Of a DNA stretch of 64,000 nucleotides, positions 1 through 7,287 are shown in pieces. A program made the translations under genes and the position numbers. Under the pieces are notes generated by a model. The model worked only from the letters and a program-made list of their open reading frames with translations. It did not search any database and was not told where the DNA came from. Location of the stretch: positions 558,001 to 622,000 of the forward strand of contig JAVJTA010000011.1 in NCBI GenBank assembly GCA_040219135.1, read 5' to 3'. Within the stretch, counting starts at the first letter, position 1. Each line of letters starts with the position of its first letter. The DNA is from UBA7803 sp040219135 (GTDB lineage: Bacteria; Pseudomonadota; Gammaproteobacteria; Pseudomonadales; Azotimanducaceae).

Positions 1-76
1 TCCTCGGGGCGTGAATGAGCGCACAAGGGTACGGCCCGGTGCGCAGCGGCGCAACGCGACGGCACCTACAGCGCCT

Positions 77-99
77 GGCTGTAGCCTGCGGCTACAGCC
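77..99 (-). terminator. GC-rich hairpin downstream of the agmatine deiminase gene
   Basis: A perfect 10-bp stem (positions 77-86 pair with 90-99, 3-nt loop) lies 25 nt past the stop codon of the minus-strand gene ending at 124. No T-run follows on the minus strand, so intrinsic termination is only a possibility. It could also be an mRNA-end stabilising hairpin. Nothing else recognisable is seen in bases 1-123. Confidence 0.3.
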
Positions 100-123
100 G
101 CCGTGCGCCGCGTGTAGCAGCGC

Positions 124-1155
124 CTAGCCGCCGCCTTCGGCGGCGGCCGGAATCTGCTGGCTCAGACAGTGCAGCGTGCCGAGTCCCACCACGATGTCTC
201 GGCAGTCGACACCGAGCACCTCGCGCCCGGGAAAGCAGCCTTCGATGACGGCCAGCGCGTCGGCGTCGCGGTCGCAGCCGAACACGGGCACCAGCACCAG
301 TCCGTTGGCGATCAGGAAGTTCGCATAGCTCGCGGGCAGCCGCTCGCCGTCGTTGAGCAGTGCGTCCGGCATCGGCAGTTCCACCACCTCCAGGCTGCGG
401 CCATCGGCCAGGCGGAAGGTCTCGAGCAGCTCGCGGTTCTCCTGCAGCGGCCGATGGTTCGGATCGGACGGATCCGCTTCCATGGCGGTGATCACCCGGT
501 GCTCGGCCACGAAACGGGTTATGTCGTCGACGTGGCCGTCGGTGTCGTCGCCGACGATGCCGTCACCGAGCCAGAACACCTGCTCGGCGCCCAGATACTC
601 ATTGAGCAGCGCCTCGATCTCCCGCCGGGTGCGCTGCGGATTGCGGTTCGGGTTCAGCAGGCAGGCGCTGGTGGTCAGCAGCGCACCGGCACCGTTCACA
701 TCCAGCGAGCCGCCTTCGAGGATGTGATCCACGGCCACGACCGGCACGCCGAGCCGGGCCGCCATCTGCGGTGGCACGGCGTCGTCCAGATCGTAAGGCG
801 GGTATTTGTCACCCCAGGCGTTGAAGCCGAAATCGAGCGCCGTGAGCCGGCCGTTCGCGTCCGTGACGAAGATGGCGCCGTGATCTCGGCACCAGGCATC
901 GTTGGTGGCGATGCGTTCGAAGCTCAGCGCGTCATGCCGGGTGTCGTCCGGCAGCAGGGCGCGCACGTGATCCGCGTGGGCGTCGTCGAGCACGTTGATG
1001 TACACGCGCTCGCGCCGCGACAGCGCGGCGACGGCGAACGCCAGCGCCCGCTCGGCGCCGGCAAGCTGATTCGGCCAGGTGTCCGGGTTATGCGGCCAGG
1101 AGAACCAGGTACCGTGGTGGGGCGCCCACTCCGCCGGCATGGTGAAGCGGCTCAT
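124..1155 (-). CDS. aguA: Agmatine deiminase / peptidyl-arginine deiminase family protein
   Basis: This 343-residue protein belongs to the Porphyromonas-type peptidyl-arginine deiminase fold, whose bacterial members mostly convert agmatine to N-carbamoylputrescine and ammonia in polyamine synthesis. Visible family features are the N-terminal EWAPHHGTWFSWP block, a WCRDHG block near residue 88, LEGGSLDVNG near 147, GHVDD near 207, and the catalytic cysteine C330 in GTLHCLSQQIP. The length fits the family. The start ATG overlaps the stop of the upstream hydrolase by 4 nt, so it is the last gene of the acyl-CoA dehydrogenase operon, which is an unusual setting for polyamine metabolism. The family call is strong. 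The agmatine substrate is inferred from homology and a different guanidino substrate is possible. Confidence 0.88.
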   Translation of the reverse strand: MSRFTMPAEWAPHHGTWFSWPHNPDTWPNQLAGAERALAFAVAALSRRERVYINVLDDAHADHVRALLPDDTRHDALSFERIATNDAWCRDHGAIFVTDANGRLTALDFGFNAWGDKYPPYDLDDAVPPQMAARLGVPVVAVDHILEGGSLDVNGAGALLTTSACLLNPNRNPQRTRREIEALLNEYLGAEQVFWLGDGIVGDDTDGHVDDITRFVAEHRVITAMEADPSDPNHRPLQENRELLETFRLADGRSLEVVELPMPDALLNDGERLPASYANFLIANGLVLVPVFGCDRDADALAVIEGCFPGREVLGVDCRDIVVGLGTLHCLSQQIPAAAEGGG

Positions 1156-2054
1156 CGGACCGGCAGGTCCGCGAGCATCCGTTTCAGCGCGTCGACGAAA
1201 GCCAGCGGCTGGTCGAGGAACACGTGGTGCTGGGCGTGCTCGACGGCCACCGCTGGAAGTTCCTGGGGAATCAGCTCACGCAGATACTCGAGCGTACGCG
1301 CCGAGAACAGCTCGCTGTCTGCCCCGTAGATCAGGCCCACTGGCAGGGTCAGCGCCCGATAGTCGTCGGCGGTGCGCTCGACGTTCTTCAGGGTGCCGGG
1401 CAGGTCCTCGTCGAATTTCCAGGTCCAGCCGCCGCCGTCCACGGGCATCAGCGAGTTGCGCGCAATGTACTGCAGCACGTACTCGTTCTCGCACGGCTGC
1501 GGCGGCTGCAGGCGGAACCGCGCGAGCGCGGATTCCTTGTCCGGGTAGACCTTGGCGCGCCCGCCCATCGGCGGACGATCGGGCACCGGCTCGTCCGGGT
1601 GACGAATGCCGGAGTCGACCAGCACCAGAGCGCCGAAGCGCTCGGGAAACAACGTCATGGCCTTTACCGCCATGTAGCCGCCGAAGCTGTGGGCCACCAC
1701 CACCACGTCGTTGCCGAAGCCGGCGTCGTCGCACACCGCCTTGATCTCTTCGGCGTAGGTAGTGCCGTCGTAGGCGTAGCGGAAGTCGGAGTCACCCATA
1801 CCGGTGAGGTTCATGGCCGCGCAGCGATAGTCGTCGAGGAACTGCGGGGCGATGAAGTCCCACCAGTGGGCGTGCGCGTTCATGCCGTGGATGAACAGGA
1901 TGCCGCGCTTGTCCGACGCGTCGGCGCCCCACAGCTGATAGGCGACGTCGCACTCGTCCACCTCCACGGCGCGTTCCTCGAACGGCGTCTCCACCGCCTC
2001 GAAGAACCACTCGGGAATGGTGCGGGTGTCGCCGCCGCGGTCGCGCCAGCTCAC
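1152..2054 (-). CDS. Alpha/beta hydrolase
   Basis: A 300-residue alpha/beta-hydrolase fold enzyme, probably cytoplasmic. The oxyanion-hole strand is seen as FIHGMNAHAHWWD, and the nucleophile elbow is VAHSFGG with the serine at residue 123. The C-terminal EHAQHHVFLDQP segment carries the likely catalytic histidine. The GTG start overlaps the TAG stop of the preceding acyl-CoA dehydrogenase by one base (TAGTG), so the two are translationally coupled. In this context it may hydrolyse an ester, lactone or thioester made by the same acyl-CoA pathway. The substrate cannot be read from the sequence. Confidence 0.85.
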   Translation of the reverse strand: MSWRDRGGDTRTIPEWFFEAVETPFEERAVEVDECDVAYQLWGADASDKRGILFIHGMNAHAHWWDFIAPQFLDDYRCAAMNLTGMGDSDFRYAYDGTTYAEEIKAVCDDAGFGNDVVVVAHSFGGYMAVKAMTLFPERFGALVLVDSGIRHPDEPVPDRPPMGGRAKVYPDKESALARFRLQPPQPCENEYVLQYIARNSLMPVDGGGWTWKFDEDLPGTLKNVERTADDYRALTLPVGLIYGADSELFSARTLEYLRELIPQELPAVAVEHAQHHVFLDQPLAFVDALKRMLADLPVR

Positions 2055-3184
2055 TACAGCCGTCCGAACCGCTTGAGGTGGAAGTCGACGTTGCCGAACA
2101 GGGTGTCGATGGTGGTGAGGCGCTTGAAGTAGTGGCCGACGGACAGCTCGTCGGTCATACCCATGCCGCCGTGCAGCTGAATGGCGCTCTGGCCGACGAA
2201 GCGGCCGGACTTGCCCACCTGAACCTTGAACGCCGACACCGCCTTCTGCGCCGCCGGGCCGTAGCCTTCGTCCAGGCGCATGGCGGCCATGAACATCAGC
2301 GACTTGGCCTGCTCGTGCTCCATGAACATGTCCACCATGCGGTGCTGCAGCACCTGGAACTGGCCGATGGGCTGACCGAACTGCTCGCGCTGCTTGCAGT
2401 ACTCGACGGTGGCCTTGTACAGCACCTCCATGCCGCCCACCGCCTCGGAGCCGACCGCGAGAATGCCCTCGTCGATCACCTGCTCGAGCACCGGCAGGCC
2501 GGCATCCTTCTCGCCGAGCAACGCATCGCCCGGCACCTTCACACCGGAGAAGGTGATCTCCGAGGCGCGCAGGGCATCCACCGTGGGATAGTCACGGCGA
2601 CTGATACCGGCGGAATCCGCGGGTACCAGGAACAGCGACACCCCGTCGCTGTCGCGCTGACTGCCGCTGGTCCGCGCCGACACCACCAGCAGGTCGGCTG
2701 AGGGTCCGTTCAGCACCACGGCCTTGTAGCCGTCGATGACCCACCCGTCACCGTCCGCTCTGGCCGTGGTGGTGATGTCGGCCAGGTTGTAGCGCGCCTG
2801 GGGCTCGGCGAAGGCGAGCGCACCCTGCTCGCTGCCGTTGATGATGCCGGCCAGGTGTTTCGCCTTCTGCTCCGCGCTGCCGGAGATCTTCAGCGCACCG
2901 CCGGCCAGCACCACGGTAGCCAGGAACGGCTCCACCACCAGGCCCTTGCCGAACTGTTCCAGCATCAGCATGGATTCCACCGCGCCGCCGCCGAAGCCGC
3001 CGTCGCCTTCCGTGAACGGCACACCCAGCCAGCCGAGCTCTGCGAAGGTGCGCCAGTGGTCGGTGGAGTACCCCGGGTCCTGCCTGACCGTCTTCTGGCG
3101 GGCATCGAAGGCGTAGTCGTTCTGAACGAACCGGGCCACGCTGTCCTGCAGCAGCGTCTGTTCGTCGGACAGTGAGAAATCCAT
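2054..3184 (-). CDS. Acyl-CoA dehydrogenase family protein (376 aa)
   Basis: A flavin-dependent acyl-CoA dehydrogenase of 376 residues. The N-terminal helical domain starts MDFSLSDEQTLLQDSVARF, the middle beta domain follows, and the C-terminal helical domain contains the FAD-contacting QLHGGMGMTDE segment near residue 340. It resembles the shorter subunits seen in catabolic clusters in which two different dehydrogenase chains pair. A good ribosome site (GAGGGGAAG) precedes the ATG. It is third in a run of three dehydrogenase genes on this strand, 21 nt downstream of the second. The acyl substrate is unknown. Confidence 0.9.
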   Translation of the reverse strand: MDFSLSDEQTLLQDSVARFVQNDYAFDARQKTVRQDPGYSTDHWRTFAELGWLGVPFTEGDGGFGGGAVESMLMLEQFGKGLVVEPFLATVVLAGGALKISGSAEQKAKHLAGIINGSEQGALAFAEPQARYNLADITTTARADGDGWVIDGYKAVVLNGPSADLLVVSARTSGSQRDSDGVSLFLVPADSAGISRRDYPTVDALRASEITFSGVKVPGDALLGEKDAGLPVLEQVIDEGILAVGSEAVGGMEVLYKATVEYCKQREQFGQPIGQFQVLQHRMVDMFMEHEQAKSLMFMAAMRLDEGYGPAAQKAVSAFKVQVGKSGRFVGQSAIQLHGGMGMTDELSVGHYFKRLTTIDTLFGNVDFHLKRFGRL

Positions 3185-3205
3185 AGCTTCCCCTCAAGTT
3201 TCCGG

Positions 3206-4354
3206 TCAGGGGCCCAGCAAACTGCGGGCGATCGTGTTGTGGTGATAGTCGCCGGTCACGTCGTCGAGCGGCGTGCCGGGCCGGGCCAGCGCCTGGGCGA
3301 CCAGAGCGAGGGCGCCATCATGCCCGATCGGGCCTTCATTATCGATCAGCCGGGAATCGGGAAACGGCAGCGAATAATAGCCCAGGACGTCCCGGGTCAG
3401 CACGCCGAGGGCCCGCTCCAGCTCGACCTGGCGCACGCGCACCAGGGCTGCCCGCGCGGGCGTCCAGGCGCCCCGGGCCTGTCCGGCCAGAGCGCGCCGT
3501 TCCAGGGCTTCGAGACCGAGGAGATCGATCTCGATCTGCCCCAGCCGGACGGTGAACTCCGGCGACTCGAGCAGCGTGGTGTCAGCGTCGACGAACTGCG
3601 CCGCCGCCGCGCGCAGCGCATCGAGACGCGCGCGCTGACGGAACGCCTGCAGCGGCCACGCCCCCGGGATTGCGGCGACGCGATCCAGCGCTTCGTCCGC
3701 GCCGATCTCGAGCCAACGGTCCGCGTCGATCGCCAGCGCATCCAGGGTCAGCGTGGCGCTGTCGGTCGCGCCATCGAGGCCGGTCAGGGTCCGACGGTCG
3801 ACGCCCGGACGCGTCAGATCGATCAGACACAATCGGTCGCTGCCAACGGCACAGAGCAGCCGCTGGGCGACGGCAGCACCCGGGACCGCCTCCAGGGTGC
3901 CGCTGAGGCACAGGTCGAAAGCGCCGCCGGCGCGGCTCGTCGCTTCGCTTGCCCCAGGATCAGCCGCCAACCCAGATGCCAGACCAGGGTCCAATCCAGG
4001 GAAAAGGGCCACACACCAGCGAACCCGGGCTTCGCGAATCTCCGGCAGCAGCTGGGCTTGCTGCGCGCGGCTGCCCGCGGCGATGAGCAGCGGCCCCACC
4101 AGGGCGGTGCCCACCGGATCCATCTCCGGCGCGCCCGCCCGCGCCGTCTCCATGGCCCACCTGCACTGGGCCGCCGCGTCCCAGCCGGCGCCGCCGTGGG
4201 CCACCGGCCAGCGCGGCACCGACCAGCCCCGTGCCACCAGCGCATCGAACCACGCGGCACGCGCGGCATCGCCCCGCCCGCGGGCGCTCCAGTGGTGCCG
4301 GATGAAGGCATGCTGCTCATCGCCCAAGCCGGGATCAGCGCCGCTGAAGTCCAT
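3206..4354 (-). CDS. Divergent acyl-CoA dehydrogenase family protein (382 aa)
   Basis: A 382-residue protein recognisable as an acyl-CoA dehydrogenase by size, by position between two others, and by an N-terminus (ARGWSVPRWPVAHGGAGWD) that matches the family's GW-VP-WP-GGGG pattern. The usual C-terminal GGTNEVQ-NIIA-RVLG signature is eroded to GDYHHNTIARSLLG, and the central flavin-contacting YSEPGAGSD-like block is not visible. It may be the non-catalytic partner of a heteromeric dehydrogenase, most simply of the 399-residue protein 14 nt upstream. I chose the ATG at 4354. The frame stays open upstream, but only in the shadow of the next gene. Confidence 0.75.
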   Translation of the reverse strand: MDFSGADPGLGDEQHAFIRHHWSARGRGDAARAAWFDALVARGWSVPRWPVAHGGAGWDAAAQCRWAMETARAGAPEMDPVGTALVGPLLIAAGSRAQQAQLLPEIREARVRWCVALFPGLDPGLASGLAADPGASEATSRAGGAFDLCLSGTLEAVPGAAVAQRLLCAVGSDRLCLIDLTRPGVDRRTLTGLDGATDSATLTLDALAIDADRWLEIGADEALDRVAAIPGAWPLQAFRQRARLDALRAAAAQFVDADTTLLESPEFTVRLGQIEIDLLGLEALERRALAGQARGAWTPARAALVRVRQVELERALGVLTRDVLGYYSLPFPDSRLIDNEGPIGHDGALALVAQALARPGTPLDDVTGDYHHNTIARSLLGP

Positions 4355-4368
4355 GAGCACGGCAGCCT

Positions 4369-5568
4369 TCAGTCGGGCAGGCCCAGCACCCGCTTGGCGA
4401 TGATGTTCTGCTGTACCTCGTTGGTACCGCCGTAGATGGTCACCGCCCGGCTCGCCAGGAACGAGCGCAGGGTGCCGATCTCGTCTTCGTCGAAGACGTC
4501 GCCTTCCCAGCCCACACCCCGGGTGCCCATGAGCTGCATCAGCAGGTCCTGACGCTCCCGGGCCAGGGTGGAGCCGAACAGCTTGAAGATGGACGTGGCC
4601 TCCCCCGGCGCCCCGCCGGCACGACTCTCCTCGCCGGCGCGCTGCTGGGTCAAAGCGAACGCCGCAGCGTTCATCTTCCAGTCGATCACCCGGCTGCGCA
4701 GCGCCGCTTCGGCGATGCGGCCGTCGCGCTCGCCCAGATAGGTGAGCGCGGTTTCCGCAACGTCCAGATCGACGGTCACGCCCACCGGCCGGGCCCGACC
4801 GGTGCGCGGCCCGAGACCGCCCTGACCCGAGCGTTCGTGCTGCAGCAGCCGTTTGCCCACCGTCCAGCCCTGGTTGAGTTCCCCCACCAGGTCCTCTTTG
4901 GCGGCCACGGCGTTGTCGAAGAAGGTCTCGCAGAACGGCGAGCTGCCGGAGATCAGGCGGATCGGTCGCACGGTCACGCCGGGCTGATCCATGGGCAGCA
5001 GCACGAAGCTGATGCCCCGGTGTTTCGGTGCCGCCGGATCGGTGCGCACCAGGGCAAACATCCAGTCCGCCGTCTGCGCGCCGGAGGTCCAGATCTTCTG
5101 GCCGTTGATCACGAACTCGTCGCCGCGATCCTCGGCCCGCGCCCGCAGGCTCGCCAGGTCCGAACCCGCTCCCGGCTCGCTGTAGCCCTGACACCAGGCC
5201 GCGCGGCCCTCGGCAATGGGCGTCAGATGCCGCTTCTTCTGGTCTTCGGTGCCGAATTCCAGCAGCGTCGGACCGAGCATGCGCGTGCCCATGTTCACCA
5301 GCGGCGGACGCGCGTCGATCGCCTCCATCTCCTGAAACAGCACCCGGGCCTCGGCGTCGGACAAACCGCCGCCACCGTACGCCGTGGGCCAGGTGGGCAC
5401 CGTCCAGCCGCGCTCGGCCATGCGCTCGAGCCACAGGCGAGTGTCCCCGTCTGCGATCTCCACCTTGGTGCTGCCGTTCGGGATCTCGCCGGGGCCGCGG
5501 GCGCCGGCGGGGCAGTTGACCTCGAGCCAGGCACGGGTTTCTTCACGGAAGGCGGTCAGGTCGGACAT
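4369..5568 (-). CDS. Acyl-CoA dehydrogenase family protein (399 aa)
   Basis: A complete acyl-CoA dehydrogenase of 399 residues. It shows the GWTVPTWPTAYGGGGLSD block near residue 60, the FAD-binding YSEPGAGSDLASLRARA motif near 140, the INGQKIWTSGAQTADWMF segment after it, and the C-terminal IYGGTNEVQQNIIAKRVLG signature. The ATG at 5568 follows a GGGAGAG ribosome site. The frame is open for 89 codons further upstream, but that part is low-quality sequence lying in a palindromic repeat. This is the first gene of the minus-strand operon running to 124. Confidence 0.92.
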   Translation of the reverse strand: MSDLTAFREETRAWLEVNCPAGARGPGEIPNGSTKVEIADGDTRLWLERMAERGWTVPTWPTAYGGGGLSDAEARVLFQEMEAIDARPPLVNMGTRMLGPTLLEFGTEDQKKRHLTPIAEGRAAWCQGYSEPGAGSDLASLRARAEDRGDEFVINGQKIWTSGAQTADWMFALVRTDPAAPKHRGISFVLLPMDQPGVTVRPIRLISGSSPFCETFFDNAVAAKEDLVGELNQGWTVGKRLLQHERSGQGGLGPRTGRARPVGVTVDLDVAETALTYLGERDGRIAEAALRSRVIDWKMNAAAFALTQQRAGEESRAGGAPGEATSIFKLFGSTLARERQDLLMQLMGTRGVGWEGDVFDEDEIGTLRSFLASRAVTIYGGTNEVQQNIIAKRVLGLPD

Positions 5569-6147
5569 GGTGGCTCTCCCAATCACTCGGGCGGGTACGT
5601 TCGCGCAGGCGGGGTGCGATGTAAAGACGGGGTCATTCCGGGTGGCGCGCGCGGCCGCCCCCGGAAAAGCACCTTTTCGAAAGCGGGCGTCGTTGTAGAC
5701 GGACGGGCTCAGGTGTCGCCGGGAGCCTGAACATTCGAGAAGGTGTTTTCCGGGAGCGGGCTGCCGCGTGGCGGCAGCTAAGCCGTTTTCCTCGCGGAAA
5801 ACGGCCCCGCACACCACCGAATTCACCCAAACCACCGCCGCTGCCGCGCCTTTCGCCCTGGCTGGTATGCGAGTCGCATACCGCGTGAGGCCTCCATACC
5901 CCTGCCAGCCAGGGTGTGGAAGGGCGTCGCGGCGGCCGCCGAGAATTGATTCGCGAAGCTTTCAGGCTCCCGGCTGCGAATGAGCCCCACCGACGACAAC
6001 CACGCCCGCGCGCAGCGAATCAATTCTCGGCGGCCAGACTCCAACGACCTTCCACAACCCGACCTTCCACTACTTGCAGCGAGCAGGCACCATACCGGTC
6101 CGGCCGAGCGACGGCCGCAGCACCGCACAAAATGGGGGAGCCGGTCC
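5569..6147. other. Divergent intergenic region with compound palindromic repeat (copy A)
   Basis: This 579-bp gap separates the divergent acyl-CoA dehydrogenase and crotonase genes and must hold both promoters. No convincing gene lies in it. Most of it is the compound repeat at 5660-6035. It also holds a 10-bp perfect hairpin at 5782-5791/5796-5805 (GCCGTTTTCC arm) and a 7-bp hairpin at 5761-5777. A direct repeat of CGACCTTCCAC occurs near 6045 and again near 6060. I saw no clear -35/-10 pair. Confidence 0.7.
5660..6035 (+). repeat. Compound palindromic repeat, copy A
   Basis: Three palindromes are seen in order. Module 1 (5660-5754) has near-perfect arms of 21-22 bp and a loop of about 52 nt. 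Module 3 (5856-5914) has 10-bp arms (CCCTGGCTGG with its complement) around the 19-bp palindrome GGTATGCGAGTCGCATACC at 5864-5882. Module 2 (5934-6035) has perfect 21-bp arms (5934-5954 with 6015-6035) around a 60-nt loop. The whole block matches the reverse complement of 29077-29404, including the loops (about 45 of 52 positions in the module 1 loop by hand alignment). No coding capacity is evident. Confidence 0.85.
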
Positions 6148-7005
6148 ATGAGCTACAACACCATCCAGTACGACGTCGACGACGGCATTCTCACGTTGAC
6201 CCTGAACCGTCCGGACAAGCTGAACGCGTTCACCCGCGAGATGCTCTCCGAAATGATCGACGCGTTCGACCGTGCGGATGCGGACGACGCCGTGCGCTGC
6301 ATCATCGTTACTGGCGCCGGGCGCGCGTTCTGCGCCGGCGCTGATCTGTCCGCGGGCGGCGCCACCTTCAACGCCGACGGCCGCGCCGACCGCGAGAGCG
6401 GCCTGCATCCGGACGGCGGCGGCATCCTGACCCTGCGCATCTACGAGCTGAAGAAGCCGATCATCGCGGCGATCAATGGTCCCGCAGTGGGGGTGGGCGT
6501 GACCATGACCCTGGCCATGGACATCCGCCTGGCCGCCGACAACGCCAAGTTCGGTTTCGTGTTCGCGCGCCGCGGCATCGTTCCGGAAGCGTGCTCGAGC
6601 TACTTCCTGACGCGCGCGGTAGGCATCAGCAAGGCGCTGGAGTGGTGCTACAGCGGCCGGGTGTTCCCGGCCAGCGAAGCCCTGGACGGCGGCCTGCTGC
6701 GCAGCCTGCACGCGCCCGATGCCCTGCTACCGGCAGCGCGCGAGATCGCCCGGGAGATCGCCGACAATACCTCGGCCATCTCGGTCACGCTGCTTCGCCA
6801 GATGATGTGGCGTATGCTTGGCGCCGATCACCCCATGGAGGCGCACAAGATCGACTCCCGGGGCATCTACTACACCGGTAGGTCGGCGGATGCGAGGGAA
6901 GGCGTCGAGTCGTTTCTGGAGAAGCGCCCGGCCCGTTTCCCCAACAAGGTCTCGAAGGACCTGCCGGAATTCTATCCCTGGTGGGAAGCGCGCAAGTTCG
7001 AATGA
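6148..7005 (+). CDS. Crotonase / enoyl-CoA hydratase family protein
   Basis: A 285-residue crotonase-fold enzyme, a family that mostly hydrates 2-enoyl-CoA esters in beta-oxidation. The oxyanion-hole segment GAGRAFCAGADLSAG lies near residue 60. The second hole strand, INGPAVGVGVTMTLAMD, is near 110. GIVPEACSS carries a likely catalytic glutamate at E147. The ATG at 6148 has a GGGGGAG ribosome site 7 nt upstream. It diverges from the acyl-CoA dehydrogenase operon, which fits a shared catabolic route: dehydrogenation, then hydration. Other crotonase reactions (isomerase, hydrolase) are not excluded. Confidence 0.9.
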   Translation: MSYNTIQYDVDDGILTLTLNRPDKLNAFTREMLSEMIDAFDRADADDAVRCIIVTGAGRAFCAGADLSAGGATFNADGRADRESGLHPDGGGILTLRIYELKKPIIAAINGPAVGVGVTMTLAMDIRLAADNAKFGFVFARRGIVPEACSSYFLTRAVGISKALEWCYSGRVFPASEALDGGLLRSLHAPDALLPAAREIAREIADNTSAISVTLLRQMMWRMLGADHPMEAHKIDSRGIYYTGRSADAREGVESFLEKRPARFPNKVSKDLPEFYPWWEARKFE

Positions 7006-7035
7006 GCCCGGGCCCGCCACGCTGGAGAATCGCCG

Positions 7036-7275
7036 ATGACCGAAGCACGCATCGCGCAGAAAGCGCCCTATCCGGTCGACGTCAAGGTCGGCCGCAAGGT
7101 CTTCTGGTGCGCCTGTGGCCGCAGCGCCCGGCAGCCGTTCTGCGACGGTTCCCACGAGGGCACCGACTTCACGCCGATGCCCTACCAGCCGGAGAAGGAC
7201 GGCAAGCTGTTCTTCTGCGGCTGCAAGCGCACCGGTAGCGCGCCGCTGTGCGACGGTACCCACAACAGCCTGTAG
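7036..7275 (+). CDS. Dual CDGSH iron-sulfur domain protein
   Basis: A 79-residue protein made of two CDGSH zinc-finger-like iron-sulfur motifs: CACGRSARQPFCDGSH near residues 25-40 and CGCKRTGSAPLCDGTH near 61-76. In characterised CDGSH proteins three Cys and one His bind a 2Fe-2S cluster. Here each motif has the C-x-C...C-D-G-(S/T)-H set. It therefore resembles the tandem-motif class and lacks the membrane anchor of mitochondrial mitoNEET. A GGAG ribosome site precedes the ATG. It follows the crotonase gene by 30 nt and is probably co-transcribed. Its role may be electron transfer or cluster storage. Confidence 0.9.
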   Translation: MTEARIAQKAPYPVDVKVGRKVFWCACGRSARQPFCDGSHEGTDFTPMPYQPEKDGKLFFCGCKRTGSAPLCDGTHNSL

Positions 7276-7287
7276 ACGGTCACTGCC

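Noticed and set aside
5823..6149. Small open frames in the acyl-CoA divergent gap
   Set aside because: They lie inside the palindromic repeat and are read equally well in several frames and both strands, with no ribosome site of note.
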